The notes: a model not told the origin generated them from the letters alone. A DNA stretch of 64,000 bases from Hippopus hippopus (GCA_946811185.2 OX328112.1:17093215-17157214), one strand, 5' to 3'. Numbered from the stretch's first letter, positions 10,527 through 21,985 are shown. Numbers and translations are program-made.

Positions 10527-10740
10527 TTAACCTGCACCTAACAAAAAATTTTAAGACTTGCTAAAATCGAATGCATTTCCAGAATCATTATTAAATGTAG
10601 CTGGAAGTAGCATTAAGTTTTCAAAGGTTACAAAACAATTTGAGAAAAGGAGAAAATGCTGGTTACCAGCATTTTCTCCTTTTCCCAAAATGTTTTCAGA
10701 AAATCTTCTTGCCCAGAGCCGTTAAAAAGTCTGAACTAAT
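10527..10740 (-). mobile_element. Family A MITE, diverged
   Basis: TTAA at the left, hairpin around 10627-10695 with mismatched arm bases, right end eroded. A further short fragment with ACATTGTGGGAGAAGGAG lies at 10813-10835. Confidence 0.7.
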
Positions 10741-10845
10741 AAGTACAAGGACAAACTTTTACTAAGCACCCTGTACCTTATGATCAATGGCCCAAAGTAA
10801 GAAAGCTTTCTAAGACATTGTGGGAGAAGGAGAAAAATACTTCAG

Positions 10846-11870
10846 ATTATTTATGTCTTTCCTGGATTTCACTAGAACTAGGCTTGGTCTCTGAAGTGCC
10901 TTGTCCAAGAATATTCCATACGGTCTTTCTCAAGGGCGTAAAAATACTGTATTGTAAGGAAAAGAGTCAACAAAGTACATGTTGGTTAATAATTTCCGTC
11001 CGTGTTGTATTTTTTGTGCTTTAATCCTTTTGAAAGCTTCGCCAAGGAACTGGAAATTTGTCTCAATTTAAACAATTCAAATATTCCATATTAAAGGCTG
11101 GTTTTTGGCCAGAGTATCTCTTCTTAACGAATATTGAGAGTCCAAGATCAGACTTTGTGATCTGTAACATCTAATCTTCATCTACAAATCTCAAAATTAC
11201 CATAAATAAATTCGTTGTAAATCTTTATGCGGTTTTGGAAGCAAGTGTTCAAACAGGAAGTGAGTGAAATTCAATACCCTCTCAACCAGCAATTCACATT
11301 ATCAAAGCAATGAAAGTACTTTCATTTATTGTTTAATAAACTTTTGTTTTCTCAACAATATCGCTTGTACGCTTGTTATTTTACAGCGGTCAGTGAACTT
11401 ATCCAACGGCGGATCCAGCGGCGGGGGGGGGGGGGGGGGTTGGGGGGGCGGGGTTCAGGACACCTCCTTAGAATTTTCAAAGTAACCGCTGTCTGCCTCA
11501 AAGTTTGACCAGTATGAATGTAGCAGTAGAAAAGTCTACACAACGTTATATAAATCATTCAAAGAATTTCTTTGCATAGGGTTTCTAGTAATATATGGCT
11601 GACTGACCTATTTTCGAGGGGTACCTGTTTTCGAACCCAAAATAATATCCGGGTTTTTTTTAACTATGAGGTGAATGACGTCACTGTTTTGTATAAACTG
11701 CTTATTTGAATGTAAGCAACAGTGTCGCTTCTGTTAATTTACGAAATGCAACAAAAATAAGACTTATGCATGTTTGTAAAGGAAAGATCGGTTCTGGTGA
11801 CAAATTTCTTCCTACCTTTTTCAAACCCATACATGCCCGCTACAGAGAAAAAATGTTTCCAACCCTTTTA
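10846..11870. other. Unassigned sequence
   Basis: Apart from the G tract at 11412-11457 and a TGACGTCA at 11676, nothing recognised. Confidence 0.5.
11412..11457 (+). repeat. G-rich tract
   Basis: A run of about 18 G followed by TT and further G runs, again a quadruplex pattern. Confidence 0.75.
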
Positions 11871-12098
11871 TTAACCCTTTACCAAACAATCCCTGGTTTT
11901 CACGACCCTGGGAAAGAAGGCTTTTGAAAACATTGTAGGAAAAGGAGAAAATGCTGGTAACCAGCATTTTCTCCTTTTCCCACAATGTTTTCTACACTAT
12001 CAGAGACCTAAAGCTCATTTGTACCAATTCATAATTTGTCATCTGCGAAAGCCTTTACTTTGTAAGACTCTAAAATTTGTCGTTTGGGAAAGGGTTAA
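11871..12098 (+). mobile_element. Family A MITE
   Basis: Full-length, 228 bp, TTAACCCTTTACCAAACAAT at the left and GGGAAAGGGTTAA at the right. The hairpin has one unmirrored change (GTAGG against CCCAC). Confidence 0.85.
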
Positions 12099-13615
12099 GA
12101 CACTCAGTGTTTTCAGATGTTTTATGATAGAATGGTGTTCAAAAACAATTCCCAATCTGTCCTCATAGGTGCATTTAAATTGATTAAAGGTACCAAAAAA
12201 AAAAAATGCCTTGATTTTGTTCTTCTGGTGCTGCTGTCACGAGAGGTCCAATGGCCGCCATGACACTCGTACGTCCTTTTTTACCGCGCTTCAAAAATAG
12301 GGATACTTGTCTCAGAACTGTTCAAAACGGTTCTTTCTTGTGTTAATAAACATTTTTGTTGAATTTTGGTGTACATGATTATTTTTAGCTCTTTATTTAT
12401 GAGCTGTTCTATAGACATTGACAGCCACGAAAAGAGGGCGTGTTTTCCAATGCACCAATTCATCTTTCGGCACAAGATTAAACGATGAAATATGTTGTTA
12501 CCCTTGCATATAAATGATTCACGCAGAATTTATGGTTTTATATGCATTTAGATTTGATTTTTTTTATATATAAAATGTTTTTGGTAATCTAAACTTCATT
12601 TAGATATGCGTAAGCCAAAATTGTCAATTAAGTCCATCGAAAACTGGTAAGGCCATCATACTGTTATACCGGTACACACACTGACAGGAAATAAAAACAT
12701 TTATGCAGTAGCAGATTTGAATATGCCAGTGTTGGCGTTTTTTATTTTTTCACCGAGTCCCATTGACTCAGTGCCTATCAGAAAACTTAGTCCCATCTAG
12801 CTCCCATTGAGTCCCATTCTTCTGCGCGTTGGAGGATTTCAGTAACGATCCTTTGGATTTTCCTATTTCAATTTGCACGGCGATGTCTGTCCGAAAAAGC
12901 GTGCCTAGTTAGTGCCGATCTTCGAAGGTCCACACGTCTGTCAGTAAACACGTTTTTCGCTATAAATTCTAGGCAAAAAGAACATTTCATAACAATGTTG
13001 CTTCCCGATGTCGTTTTATTTCAACTACCATGGCTTAAATTCAGGCTCTTTCAACCAGCATTCGTGAAAAGAGCATTTTTTTTTTCGGTCCACCGGGGTA
13101 GCCATATTGGACTGCAACAGATGCGGTTGCTATGCGATGAAAATCGCAATAACTTGGATAAGAGGTTGCCACTCACGTAACTGAAGCTATTTTTAGAAGC
13201 GGGATTTCCAAAAAAACTAGTAATATTTTGTTTTGTGGGGATCTTTAGCAAGCATGGAAGTATTACTCGTCAAAAAAAACCTTATTTGTATTTTAAACGT
13301 CGGTTGAACGGTGCCGATTTTTTTGTTTCGTCCGCTGGATACAATGGCGAATTTACGTTTCGTCCCAAATCAATTCCATTGCGTAAAAAGACATGTTTAC
13401 CGGTAAACCCGAACCCTGATATGTAATGATCTTGGATTTTCCAGACACCCCTGGAAAAAAATCCTGGATGCGCCCCTGTTATCAATGCATAACTTGTATT
13501 TCTTTAGACAGAACCGTATTTACAACCGTTTTGGATTTACCACAGTTAAGAGTAAGCAGCCACGTAGTGATGATTTTTGTGTTCCCAAGTACCAATTTTC
13601 TACTCCGAAAATAGC
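12099..13615. other. Unassigned, repeat-poor sequence
   Basis: Contains repeated wording GAGTCCCATTGACTCAG and CTCCCATTGAGTCCC near 12770-12820. No exon or family recognised. Confidence 0.5.
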
Positions 13616-13850
13616 AACCCTTTACCACACAATTCCGAGTTTTAACGAACTTGAGAAAGATGCCTAGATGGTTTTTGAAAACATTGTGGGAAAACGAGAA
13701 AAAGCTGGTAACCAGCATTTTCTCATTTTCCCACCATGTTTTCTACTCTCTCTGAAATACTTTTCCCCAACTATGCCATATTTAGTTTCTCGTCTGCAAG
13801 TGCTTTGAATTTGAACCGGTCAATTTTTTTTGGAAAAGTTCAAAAGTTAA
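13616..13850 (+). mobile_element. Family A MITE
   Basis: Left end reads ACCCTTTACCACACAATTCC and right end AAAAGTTAA. The hairpin arms differ at two or three positions. Confidence 0.8.
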
Positions 13851-13916
13851 AAAACACAGCCAATATTTTTTCTGCAGTTAATACAGTCACATGTCATGGT
13901 GTTTGTCTAACCATGA

Positions 13917-14170
13917 CCCGGCCGGGTAGTTCAGTGGTTAGCGTATCAAACTCGTGACCTGGTGTCTTGAGTTCGATACCCAGTGGAGGCAAACTTTCTT
14001 TCCACCGATTTTTCGCCTCTCACCTCTTATGCATGTCAGAAAAGTAGTCAGTGGCTGGGAAAACAAGTTGTGTCAGCACTGGTATGGGAAGCCAGGAAAC
14101 GCATGTGTAGGTGCACTGACCGCCGTGATATGACCTAAGCTGTTAAAATGGCGTTATACACCAATACAAA
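13917..14170 (+). mobile_element. tRNA-derived SINE
   Basis: A box in GGTAGTTCAGTGGTTAGCG and B box GAGTTCGATACC; body TTTTCGCCTCTCACCTC and 3' end GACCGCCGTGATATGACC. Confidence 0.8.
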
Positions 14171-14194
14171 CATGCCAATTTAAATTCTTAACGA

Positions 14195-14640
14195 CAGCGA
14201 GAGAGAGACAGACAGACACACACACAGACAGACAGACAGAGACACATACAGACAAGCACATAGACAGACAGACAGAGATCCAGCTACATAGTGAGGGGGT
14301 TTGTTTCAAAGAAAGTTATCATCGTATACACCCGTACATACATTAAGATAAACTGAAATGTTGCAACAGAAACCCTGCTGTCAATGATCAAATATACTTC
14401 AAATTTAAGACTTCATTTATTGTTCTTCAGGTCGAGTCATGTAGAAGAAAGATGAGATAGTGAGACAGTGTGGCAGGCAGGCAGACAATCAGACAGACAG
14501 ACAGACAGGCACGCATGCAGGCTGGCAGTGATGGAAAAAAGAGAGAAAGAAACAGATACAGAGACAGGGAGAGATAGACATACAGGGAGCAGAAAGAGGG
14601 GATCGGGAGAGGGAGAGAGGGAGACTCACAACAGTGGCAA
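14195..14640. repeat. GACA/AG microsatellite patches
   Basis: Two dense GACA/AG stretches (about 14195-14280 and 14460-14640) separated by ordinary sequence. Confidence 0.85.
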
Positions 14641-15154
14641 ATAGAGAGAAAAACAATTGACTTCTGAATTCAAAATACTCTTTCAGTACAGGAAAAGTTT
14701 ACGTTAGTAGAGGAAAACTTTGTAAACTTTAAAAGATCTTGACCTATTTTTTAAGCACGCCTTGATATTGACAAAGTAAACAAATGAACATTATACTTGC
14801 CAGAAAGTCAGATTATTCCAAAGTACTTCCTCCTATGTTCCCATAAACCATAAACGCTACTTTCAAAAATGAAAGTAAAATACAAAATGCACTAGGTACT
14901 CCGCATGAGTTGCAAAAATAAATTCAAAACCGACGCTCCGTTCACAAAAGTACTATTTATTTAAAGGTGGCGCTACACACCGACTGAACACCAATCCCTC
15001 AACTCAATCCTATCGCCTGTCAAGTATCAGATAAAACTCAGATCCGTTCAACTTCCCCCAAAGTTCTACATAATAAACCTTTGGCCCTTTTCCTGTTTTA
15101 CCGTGAGTGACATAATTATTATATCTTTATAGCTCCTTTTCCAAAGCTAGTTGC
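14641..15154. other. Unassigned sequence
   Basis: AT-rich; nothing recognised. Confidence 0.5.
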
Positions 15155-15240
15155 CGTTGTAGTCAGTGTAGATCAAGATCAGACTGCACAAAACGTGCAG
15201 TCTGATCTATAAAATGCACTGTCCGCTTTGTTGAGACACT
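15155..15240 (+). mobile_element. Family B hairpin copy, partial
   Basis: GTGTAGATCAAGATCAGACT, then AAACGTGCAGTCTGATCT and CACTGTCCGC; flanks not recognisable as complete. Confidence 0.65.
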
Positions 15241-15338
15241 ATAATTAAAAGCAACCATGATATTTGAATTATTTGGGTCTCATTTCTAAAATGAAATATA
15301 CGTTGGGTTTATTTGGCTGTCTAAAGGTCGATAGTTTT

Positions 15339-15409
15339 AGCGAACGGTATAGATACAAGATCAGACTGCACAGAACGTGCAGTCTGATCTTGTATCTATA
15401 CCGTTCGCT
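15339..15409. mobile_element. Family B hairpin variant, perfect palindrome
   Basis: Arms of 33 bases match perfectly around AGAAC although the stem (AGCGAACGGTATAGATAC) differs from other B copies. Each difference is mirrored. Confidence 0.8.
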
Positions 15410-15624
15410 ACCACTGAACAAAGAAATGCTATGGATTGGAATAGAATATATTTGGAAGCTACGGAATTCAACCGTGCGAACGTGAAAAGGTAACTCTTGT
15501 AAAATTTACGCTTAGAGTACCGGGAAAAAATCCTGATGTTCCAAGTTTTGGTTGTCTCGACCTGATTTTTGTTTTTTGTTTGTTCGGTTGATTGGTCGGT
15601 TGTTTATTTGTTTGGTAAGTCCAA

Positions 15625-15720
15625 TGGTTGGTTGGTTGGTTGGTTGGTTGGTCGGTCGGTCGGTCGGTCGGTCGGTTGGTTAGTCGGTCGGTCGGTCGGT
15701 TGGTTGGTTGGTTGGTTGAT
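15625..15720. repeat. GGTT/GGTC microsatellite
   Basis: About 22 tetranucleotide units, giving spurious Gly/Trp/Val and Pro/Thr/Asp frames. Confidence 0.9.
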
Positions 15721-15800
15721 TGTTTTATGTTTAACGCCGTTTTCCACATTATTTCGGTTAAATGGCGGAGACCAGTGCACCTGTCTAGAGTTTCCTTATA
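15715..15800 (-). mobile_element. SINE 3'-end fragment
   Basis: AACGCCGTTTTCCACATTAT and GAGACCAGTGCACCTGTC are the conserved 3' part of the SINEs seen here. Confidence 0.6.
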
Positions 15801-15821
15801 ATCTTACAAAGGTGATAAAGG

Positions 15822-15890
15822 AACAGTAGATCCGAGGTCAGACTTCATGCTATGTGCAGTCTGATCTTGATCTACAATGACCGTAGATAT
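15822..15890 (-). mobile_element. Family B hairpin fragment
   Basis: Left arm decayed (GATCCGAGGTCAGAC), right arm intact (GCAGTCTGATCTTGATCTAC). Confidence 0.6.
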
Positions 15891-15937
15891 TGAGGCTGTC
15901 TAGACCAGAAAATCTTTGAAAAATCGGAGTTTGTAAA

Positions 15938-15996
15938 ACCGAGATCAGTCTGCATGTTCTATGCAGTCTGATTTGGGATCTATACTGTGCACATTG
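15938..15996 (-). mobile_element. Family B hairpin fragment
   Basis: GAGATCAGTCTGCATG and CATGCAGTCTGATT-like arms and a CTATACTGTGC end; third B hairpin within 700 bases. Confidence 0.55.
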
Positions 15997-16044
15997 CGTG
16001 GGTCTTTCGAAATCAAGCCGTTTATAAAAGACCCCTCGTTTATA

Positions 16045-16304
16045 TGGAAGGTGATTCTTGAGAACAGTGTGGAAAAAGGAAAAAAGAAGCTAGTAACCAT
16101 CATTTCCCCTTTTCTATCCTTTTATTCTTCACCAGACGACAAATTCCTTTACTTTTTCATTCGAAAGCATTTACAGACGACAAACTGAAAGTGGTTCAAA
16201 TAACCGTTATAAGACCCTTCATTTCTTAAGGCACGTTTAATTAATTAACTGCAGATGCTTTGATTTTGGACCAGTCTAAAATTTTGTCGTTTGGTAAAAA
16301 GTTA
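16045..16304 (+). mobile_element. Family A MITE, degraded and possibly composite
   Basis: Contains a decayed hairpin (GAACAGTGTGGAAAAAGGAA), a second fragment with ACCAGACGACAAATTCC, and an intact right end AAAATTTTGTCGTTTGGTAA then GTTAA. Two copies may be joined here. Confidence 0.5.
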
Positions 16305-16513
16305 ACCTTTAAAGTGCTAGATAAATGAAACGAAACTTTCCACTCAAACGAAAAAACCGAAATATTGCTATTTCAAAGTTGATTTCACTGGAAAGTAAAT
16401 TACCGTATCGGACAGTGCATATCAAGATCAGACTGCACGTTCTGTGCAGTCTGATCTTGATCTACACTGTCCGCAAAAGGTGCTTGAGTTGCGCTTAGCA
16501 ACCCAATGGTTTA
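16301..16513 (-). mobile_element. Family B MITE
   Basis: Begins at the TTAA that closes a family A copy and ends near TTGCGCTTAGCAACCC. Hairpin at 16409-16473 nearly perfect. Confidence 0.8.
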
Positions 16514-17807
16514 AAAGCATTCGTCTTCAGGGTCCTTAAAACACGGTATTGCCCGGTAAAGGCGTTATACGAAACTATCAATGGGTTTACTGAATGTTTC
16601 CGCAGCTGCTTATCAAATGTTTGGTCAATTAGACTCCGGTCCTAATCCGTGACGTCATAAACACTTTCATTATCCACCGATTTGATTTATTCGTTGGTTT
16701 GGTTAGTACATTCCATGACGTCATCAAGGTTTTCATTATCCACTGATTTAGTTTGTTTGTTTGGTACATAAACACTTTTATGATCAGCCCGCACAAACCT
16801 TTGCGAAATTCCGGAGCGAAATCTAAAAACAAAACCCTAGGAGGCTATTTAGCCAATTTAAGGAAACACTACTGAAAAATGCTTTTTTCGTACACGTATC
16901 TTTCTTCTTTACCAATAGTTTGCCATCTAATGCCTTACTTAAAGTGACAATAAAGTCCAAAAGTAAACAAAGCGGGTGTTTAAATGCATAAATGCATTTG
17001 AATTTACATAATACCATTTAAAAGTATGGAAATTATTGTGAAGATAGCAGTCTGTCATTGTACAGTTGGTCCAAGTATTAGTTGCTGACAGAGAAATCAA
17101 TTTCAAAACTAGGTTAAAAGCTGCCAGGTAGCTGTGTCTTTTTTTACTTTTTGCCTGATTTGAAAATTCTTTTTTTCTACCAGCGACTAACATATGGCCC
17201 GACCATACGATAACAGACTGTCATCACCACAATAATTTTTATACTTTTAAATGGTATGATTTAAAAATATTATGACACATGCTTTGATATTTTGGCCTTT
17301 ACTGGGCCTTTAAATCACTGATGTATCATATTTTGCCCCTTTTAACCAGGCAATAGGGCCTACGTCTATAAAATAGTGGAGAAATGAAGGCAAATGCTGC
17401 TAGCGGCGAAAAGTGCAATTTTCGCTCGCTTTCCTTTATTTGCAAACTAAACATAATTATTGCCATGGCTTTATAAAAAATTTATGATGAGCAAACGATT
17501 CTTTGCCGTGAGGGGTTTTTCAATACCTGTTAAAGGCGGGAATGGCTGTTATATAAGTTTATGCTCTTTAGAAAACCTTTGCATCCCAGCCCAGTGGGAC
17601 AGTAAGTCATAAGGACATTTATTAATTAACAAACTATGTTATTAAGAAAACGGCCCGTTTACCCCTTCATCTGATATATAAGTTTTAAACTAAAGATTTA
17701 CAGCGATAGTATAAATCCAAAAATTGCTATTTCAAAATTGGTGTTTGAGGATCTTGATCCACACTGTCGCGCTTGGCAGTCTAAGGTTTCATACCAAATG
17801 ACAAACT
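16514..17807. other. Unassigned sequence
   Basis: Holds the two ~70-bp direct repeats at 16640-16790 and an isolated family A end near 16520-16560; otherwise nothing recognised. Confidence 0.5.
16640..16790 (+). repeat. Two degenerate ~70-bp direct repeats
   Basis: GTGACGTCATAAACACTTTC/ATTATCCACCGATTTGATTT and ATGACGTCATCAAGGTTTTC/ATTATCCACTGATTTAGTTT follow each other; a partial third (ACATAAACACTTTTATGATC) follows. Confidence 0.6.
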
Positions 17808-17985
17808 CGTCCAATACGAGAAAACTCTTCAAATATGAGAAAACTCGGCCAATACGAGAAAAACACGTCCAATACGAGAAAACTCGGCCAATACGAGAAA
17901 AACTCGTCCAATACGAGAAAAATCGGCAAATACGAGAAAAACTCGGCAAATACGAGAAAAACTCGGCCAATACCAAATCCAAAAT
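17808..17985 (+). repeat. 20-bp minisatellite, about 8-9 units
   Basis: Unit CTCGGCCAATACGAGAAAAA with GTCC, GCAA variants; each unit contains the small inverted pair CTCG/CGAG. Confidence 0.9.
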
Positions 17986-18551
17986 GGACGACTTTCCCGA
18001 TCAATAAAGTTGTAACTAATCAAGTAATTTCGTATTTGCCGACTTACAGGCCTCAGGTTTGCGGTATCCACGGGCTTGTGCAGTGGACCTCGGACCTGAT
18101 ACCTGGCAGACACAAAATTACATGATTACTAACATTATTTTTATTCTGGGAGTTGTGAGTTGAATCCCAAAGGGATAATGATTCAGACAACACTGCACAC
18201 ATTCTACAACTTTCCATGGTGTAGAAAACACGTTGAAAGACAAGATCATTGAATGACATTCTCCCTTTTTCGAAATTCACAGACATAAGAACACATTAGT
18301 ACAAAGAATGACAAGCTTTCCTGTTTTTCAGTTGTTTTTCAGCCGATACTTTAGGAACCGGAAGACCAACACAACATTTTCTTGTAAGAGCCATTGGCTC
18401 TGAATACAAAGTTTCCTTTGCAGAGCTTTAAAAACAGAAGTTAAACCGCGGATCATTTCGTGAAAAAAGCTCTTAAGCACCAGATGAAAGATTCGGACAG
18501 AAGAAAAAGATCCGTCAGACTTTTTCTTTAACTCTTATCTTGCTAAATGAA
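17986..18551. other. Unassigned sequence
   Basis: Nothing recognised between the minisatellite and the SINE. Confidence 0.5.
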
Positions 18552-18785
18552 TACACTTGTGGTTTCCGTGGCTGTGAGGTAGAGCATCAGCCTCGTAACC
18601 ATAAGGTCCAAAATTCAATACTCGGAATCGGGGGTCAACTTTGGGATTTTTCATTGGCCCACACGTGGTAGTTCCCAGGAAGCAGAATCGAGAGAGATTA
18701 GTATAAGTTATAAGAACTTGTTTCTCAGTCGATGTAAAATAAATATGGATAAACTACACTGAATAAACTGAACTGAATAAACTGA
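18552..18785 (+). mobile_element. tRNA-derived SINE, second family
   Basis: Head CCGTGGCTGTGAGGTAGAGC and CCATAAGGTCC with a decayed B box; body GTAGTTCCCAGGAAGCAG; tail AGTCGATGTAAAATAAATAT followed by repeats of CTGAATAAACTGAA. Confidence 0.8.
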
Positions 18786-18964
18786 ACCTTTCAAGCCGAT
18801 GGTAAAAACCCTGATGTTGCTATTTCAAAATTATTTTTTGTAAAAAAAATCTCCTAATCGGGCACTGTAGATCTAAGATCAGACTGCACGTTCTGTGCAG
18901 TCTGATCTTGATCTACACTGTCCGCAAAAAGGCCAGTGAGTCGCGCTTAGCAACCTAAAGGTTA
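18783..18964 (-). mobile_element. Family B MITE
   Basis: AACCTTTCAAGCCGATGG flank, hairpin at 18859-18924, then GAGTCGCGCTTAGCAACC and a closing GGTTAA. The left end is shortened against a SINE. Confidence 0.8.
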
Positions 18965-19143
18965 ACACAATTTTTCCTGTAAGATATATTTATATATACG
19001 GAACTTGTTAGGTTCATATACGGATAACTCTTTTTTTTTTCCTCGTAAACTTGTGACCACGTGACATTCTTCTTCGAAATGCGCAAATTCTGGGTAATTA
19101 TATACAGTACACTGTTAATATTCGACGCAAAAATAAAATTGCC

Positions 19144-19353
19144 TTAACCCTTAGGACGCGAAGCGCGACTCACTGACCTTTTCCGGACAGTGTAGATCAA
19201 GATCAGACTGCACAGAACGTGCAGTCTGATCTTGGATCTACACTGTCCGATAAGGAGATATATTTCCTAAAAAGAAATACCTTTCAAACAACAATATTTG
19301 GATTTTTACTATCTGCTTGAAAGTTTTTTTTTATTTAGCAGGATACGGGTTAA
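19144..19353 (+). mobile_element. Family B TTAA palindromic MITE, full-length reference copy
   Basis: This 210-bp copy defines the family. It begins TTAACCCTTAGGACGCGAAG and ends CAGGATACGGGTTAA. The central hairpin at 19184-19249 opens CGGACAGTGTAGATCAAG and turns at GCACAGAACGTGC. The outer flank between hairpin and right end has TTTTTACTATCTGCTTGAAA. Plus orientation means the GCGCGACTCACTGACC side is on the left. Like family A it targets TTAA, but the sequence is unrelated apart from the terminal bases. Confidence 0.9.
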
Positions 19354-19547
19354 GCTTTTCTAGCTGTATGCGGCGTTATGCATAATGTTATAAACTTATT
19401 ATGCACTTGATATAATAGATGCAATAGTCTAGAGATTAAGTTAAGTACTAGTCAGGGGCATAGCTATCCACCTAGTAATGTTGGATTATTGTTGTTCTAG
19501 AGGGGTACCACGGGGGCATGCCCCTCTCCCCGAAATATGTAAATAGA

Positions 19548-19705
19548 GGATAATCAACTGGTTGTGTGTGATATTAAAAATCTCTCACTAGAATGGGGTG
19601 TGCTGCAGTTGAAAAAACGAGCTCAAAGGACGGGGTTTTTTTTACCGCATCAAACCAGATTTGAGTGACAGATTTTTAATATCACACACAACCGGTTGAT
19701 TATCC
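19548..19705. mobile_element. Family D short inverted-repeat element
   Basis: Inverted arms of about 37 bases (AGGATAATCAACTGGTTGTG; complement ends CCGGTTGATTATCCT) enclose about 80 bases. It interrupts the first, isolated unit of the 121-bp repeat. Confidence 0.75.
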
Positions 19706-19899
19706 TGTTTATTATATTCCTAATTCACCCTTTTTTATTCTAATAATCATCAAGAATGGTACAATATGAGCGATATAAGAAAAAAAGTAGTTCCTACAAA
19801 CATTTTTAAACTATATCGTTACTAGTGATGATACCATAGTTATCATCACTAGTGGCGTTATTCACTGTGAAATCCCAGTAATTCACTGATAGGAATATA

Positions 19900-20775
19900 A
19901 TAAAAAACAATTCTGCAATCAGTACGTTTTGATGTACTGTATCTTTCACTGAAAGTTTACAGTTTAACAAACATATTGTTGTACTAGAGGGGTATGGGGT
20001 CATACCCCTCTCCCGGAAATATTTAAAAACGGTTGTGCAATCAGTACATTTTGATATACTTTATCTATCACTGAAAGTTTACAGTTTAACAAACTTATTG
20101 TTGTACTAGAGGGGTACGAAGCATGCCCTTCTCCCTGAAATATTTAAGAACGTTCGTGCAGTCAATACATTTTGATGTACTTTATCTATCACTGAAAGTT
20201 TATAGTTTAACAAACTTATTGTTGTACTAGAGGGGTATGGGGGCATACCCCTCTCCCGGAAATATTTAAAAACGGTTGTGCAATCAGTACATTTTGATAT
20301 ACTTTATCTATCACTGAAAGTTTACAGTTTAACAAACTTATTGTTGTACTAGAGGGGTACGAAGCATGCCCTTCTCCCTGAAATATTTAAGAACGTTCGT
20401 GCAGTCAATACATTTTGATGTACTTTATCTATCACTGAAAGTTTACAGTGTAACAAACTTATTTTTGTATCGGAGGGGTACGGGCATGCCCTTTTCCCTG
20501 AAATATTTAAGTACAGTTGTGCAATCAGTATGTTTTGATGTACTTTATCTATCACTAAAGTTTATAGTTTAATAAACTTATTGTTGTACTAGAGGGGTGC
20601 GGGGGATGCCCTTCTCCCTGAAATATGGGGATGCTCCACCCCTAGATATTTAAGAACAGTCGTACAGTCAGTACATTTATATCGTACAGGGCATGCTTTT
20701 CTCCCGGAAATGTTGAAAAACAATTGTGCAATCAGTACATTTTGATGTACTTTATCTATCACTGAAAGTTTTTTT
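19900..20775 (+). repeat. 121-bp tandem array with 243-bp higher-order dimers
   Basis: Unit starts TTGTACTAGAGGGGTA near 19978, 20100, 20221, 20342, 20463 and 20582. Units alternate between a GGGGTCATACCCC and a CGAAGCATGCCC form, so 19978-20220 and 20221-20463 are almost identical dimers. Most units hold a short palindrome (GAGGGG...CCCCTC). A lone partial unit sits at about 19484-19545. Confidence 0.85.
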
Positions 20776-20779
20776 CAGT

Positions 20780-20988
20780 TTAACCCGTATCCTGCTAAAT
20801 AAAAGAAATAAAATGTTTAAGCTGATAGTAAAAAATCCAAATATTGTTGTTTGAAAGGTATTTTTGGAGGAAATATATCTCCTTATCGGACAGTGTAGAT
20901 CCAAGATCAGACTGCACGTTCTGTGCAGTCTGATCTTGATCTACACTGTCCGAAAAAGGTCAGTGAGTCACGCTTAGCTATGGGTTAA
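20780..20988 (-). mobile_element. Family B MITE, inverted partner of the 19.1 kb copy
   Basis: Full-length with TTAA ends, oriented opposite to 19144-19353, and close to it in sequence. Together they bracket the 121-bp tandem array. Confidence 0.85.
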
Positions 20989-21067
20989 TAAACTTAAGAA
21001 GAATAAGGCAAAAAATAATTTCTTCGGTCGGAATCATATGGATTCAGCCTCGTATGGGCTATAAAGC

Positions 21068-21136
21068 TGGAAGCAGAATCGAGAGATTAGTATAAGTTGC
21101 TAGAACTTGTTTTCAATCGATGTAAAATAAATATGG
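21068..21136 (+). mobile_element. SINE second family, 3' fragment
   Basis: GGAAGCAGAATCGAGAGATT and CAATCGATGTAAAATAAATA, joined directly to a family C end. Confidence 0.65.
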
Positions 21137-21215
21137 GCCATGCTCTGGCAAAAAGGGGGGGGGGGGTTTAATGCATCTCTTTGATGCATTATACCAACCA
21201 ATTCAAGATCCAAGC
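21130..21215 (+). mobile_element. Family C left-end fragment
   Basis: GGGCCATGCTCTGGCAAAAA followed by a poly-G run and TTTAATGCATCTC. Confidence 0.6.
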
Positions 21216-21374
21216 ATTCGGGGCTCTTCTGTGACATGGTTAGTATTTCTGGGAAACGCACAGAATATTCAACCATAAAGCCCTTGTTCGAATCTCTCTC
21301 GTAAGCAGCCCTCGTCTTGAGGGATTGCCCTTTGACAAGGCAGTGCAAGGCCCCGTTCAAGAAATAAGGAGGTG

Positions 21375-21535
21375 ATACAGTCAACAAATTATAATGTAGC
21401 TCAAGTGGTTGAATTTTTCTTCGAAAGGATGAAAAAAAAAATGGAGTGGTAAAAGGAAAATGCTTACTCCGTTTCTCACTATACTTTCAAAAGCCTATTT
21501 CCTTAAAATTCGTTGGCAACAGGGATTTTTATTGT
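21375..21535 (-). mobile_element. Family A MITE remnant
   Basis: ATAATGTAGCTCAAG, then a damaged hairpin (TGGAGTGGTAAAAGGAAAAT) and TTTCAAAAGCC, in the order expected for a minus-strand copy. Confidence 0.5.
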
Positions 21536-21780
21536 ATTATTTTTAACGCTGTTTTTCTCATTATTTCAGTTATATCGCGGAGGCCAGTGCACATTTCCAT
21601 GCTTTACTACAGTTTCTTTTACCAGTTCTTTGCACAATTTTCTTCGCAAGCAACTGGCTACTTTCCCACATAACCAGCGTCGAAACAACGATCAGCAGTG
21701 AGAGAGGAAGGAAACCTGTTGCAATCACTATCATCAATCATAGGAAGAAATCTGGCTGAGCTTTGCATTCGAACCGCCCC
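21535..21780 (-). mobile_element. tRNA-derived SINE
   Basis: AACGCTGTTTTTCTCATTAT at the 3' side, GCTACTTTCCCACATAACCA inside and a CATTCGAACCGC B box at the head, which runs into poly-C. Confidence 0.75.
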
Positions 21781-21884
21781 CCCCCCCCTTTTCACCTCTT
21801 GTACTCTATAGACCTAGCCCTCAGGTTAAGCTGTTTAGACAGGGGCAAAGGGATACGGTTTTTAGTCTGACACAGTATTTAACA

Positions 21885-21985
21885 AAATATCAGTCTAAAT
21901 CCAAAATCAGACACAAGTTCTAATTGGCTAAACCATTTAGTTTTGGCCCATCAGAAGTTGTTTATCTTTTAAAATTGAAAATTCT
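21885..21985 (+). repeat. Dispersed repeat I, second copy
   Basis: CTAATTGGCTAAACCATTTA, AGAAGTTGTTTATCTTT and AAAATTCTTGAG match the first copy near the window start. Confidence 0.5.

Noticed and set aside
13051..13614. Several 60-70 residue frames in a repeat-poor stretch
   Set aside because: Overlap on both strands, no domains, lengths expected by chance.
15569..15829. Gly/Trp-rich 86-residue frame
   Set aside because: Microsatellite plus SINE end.
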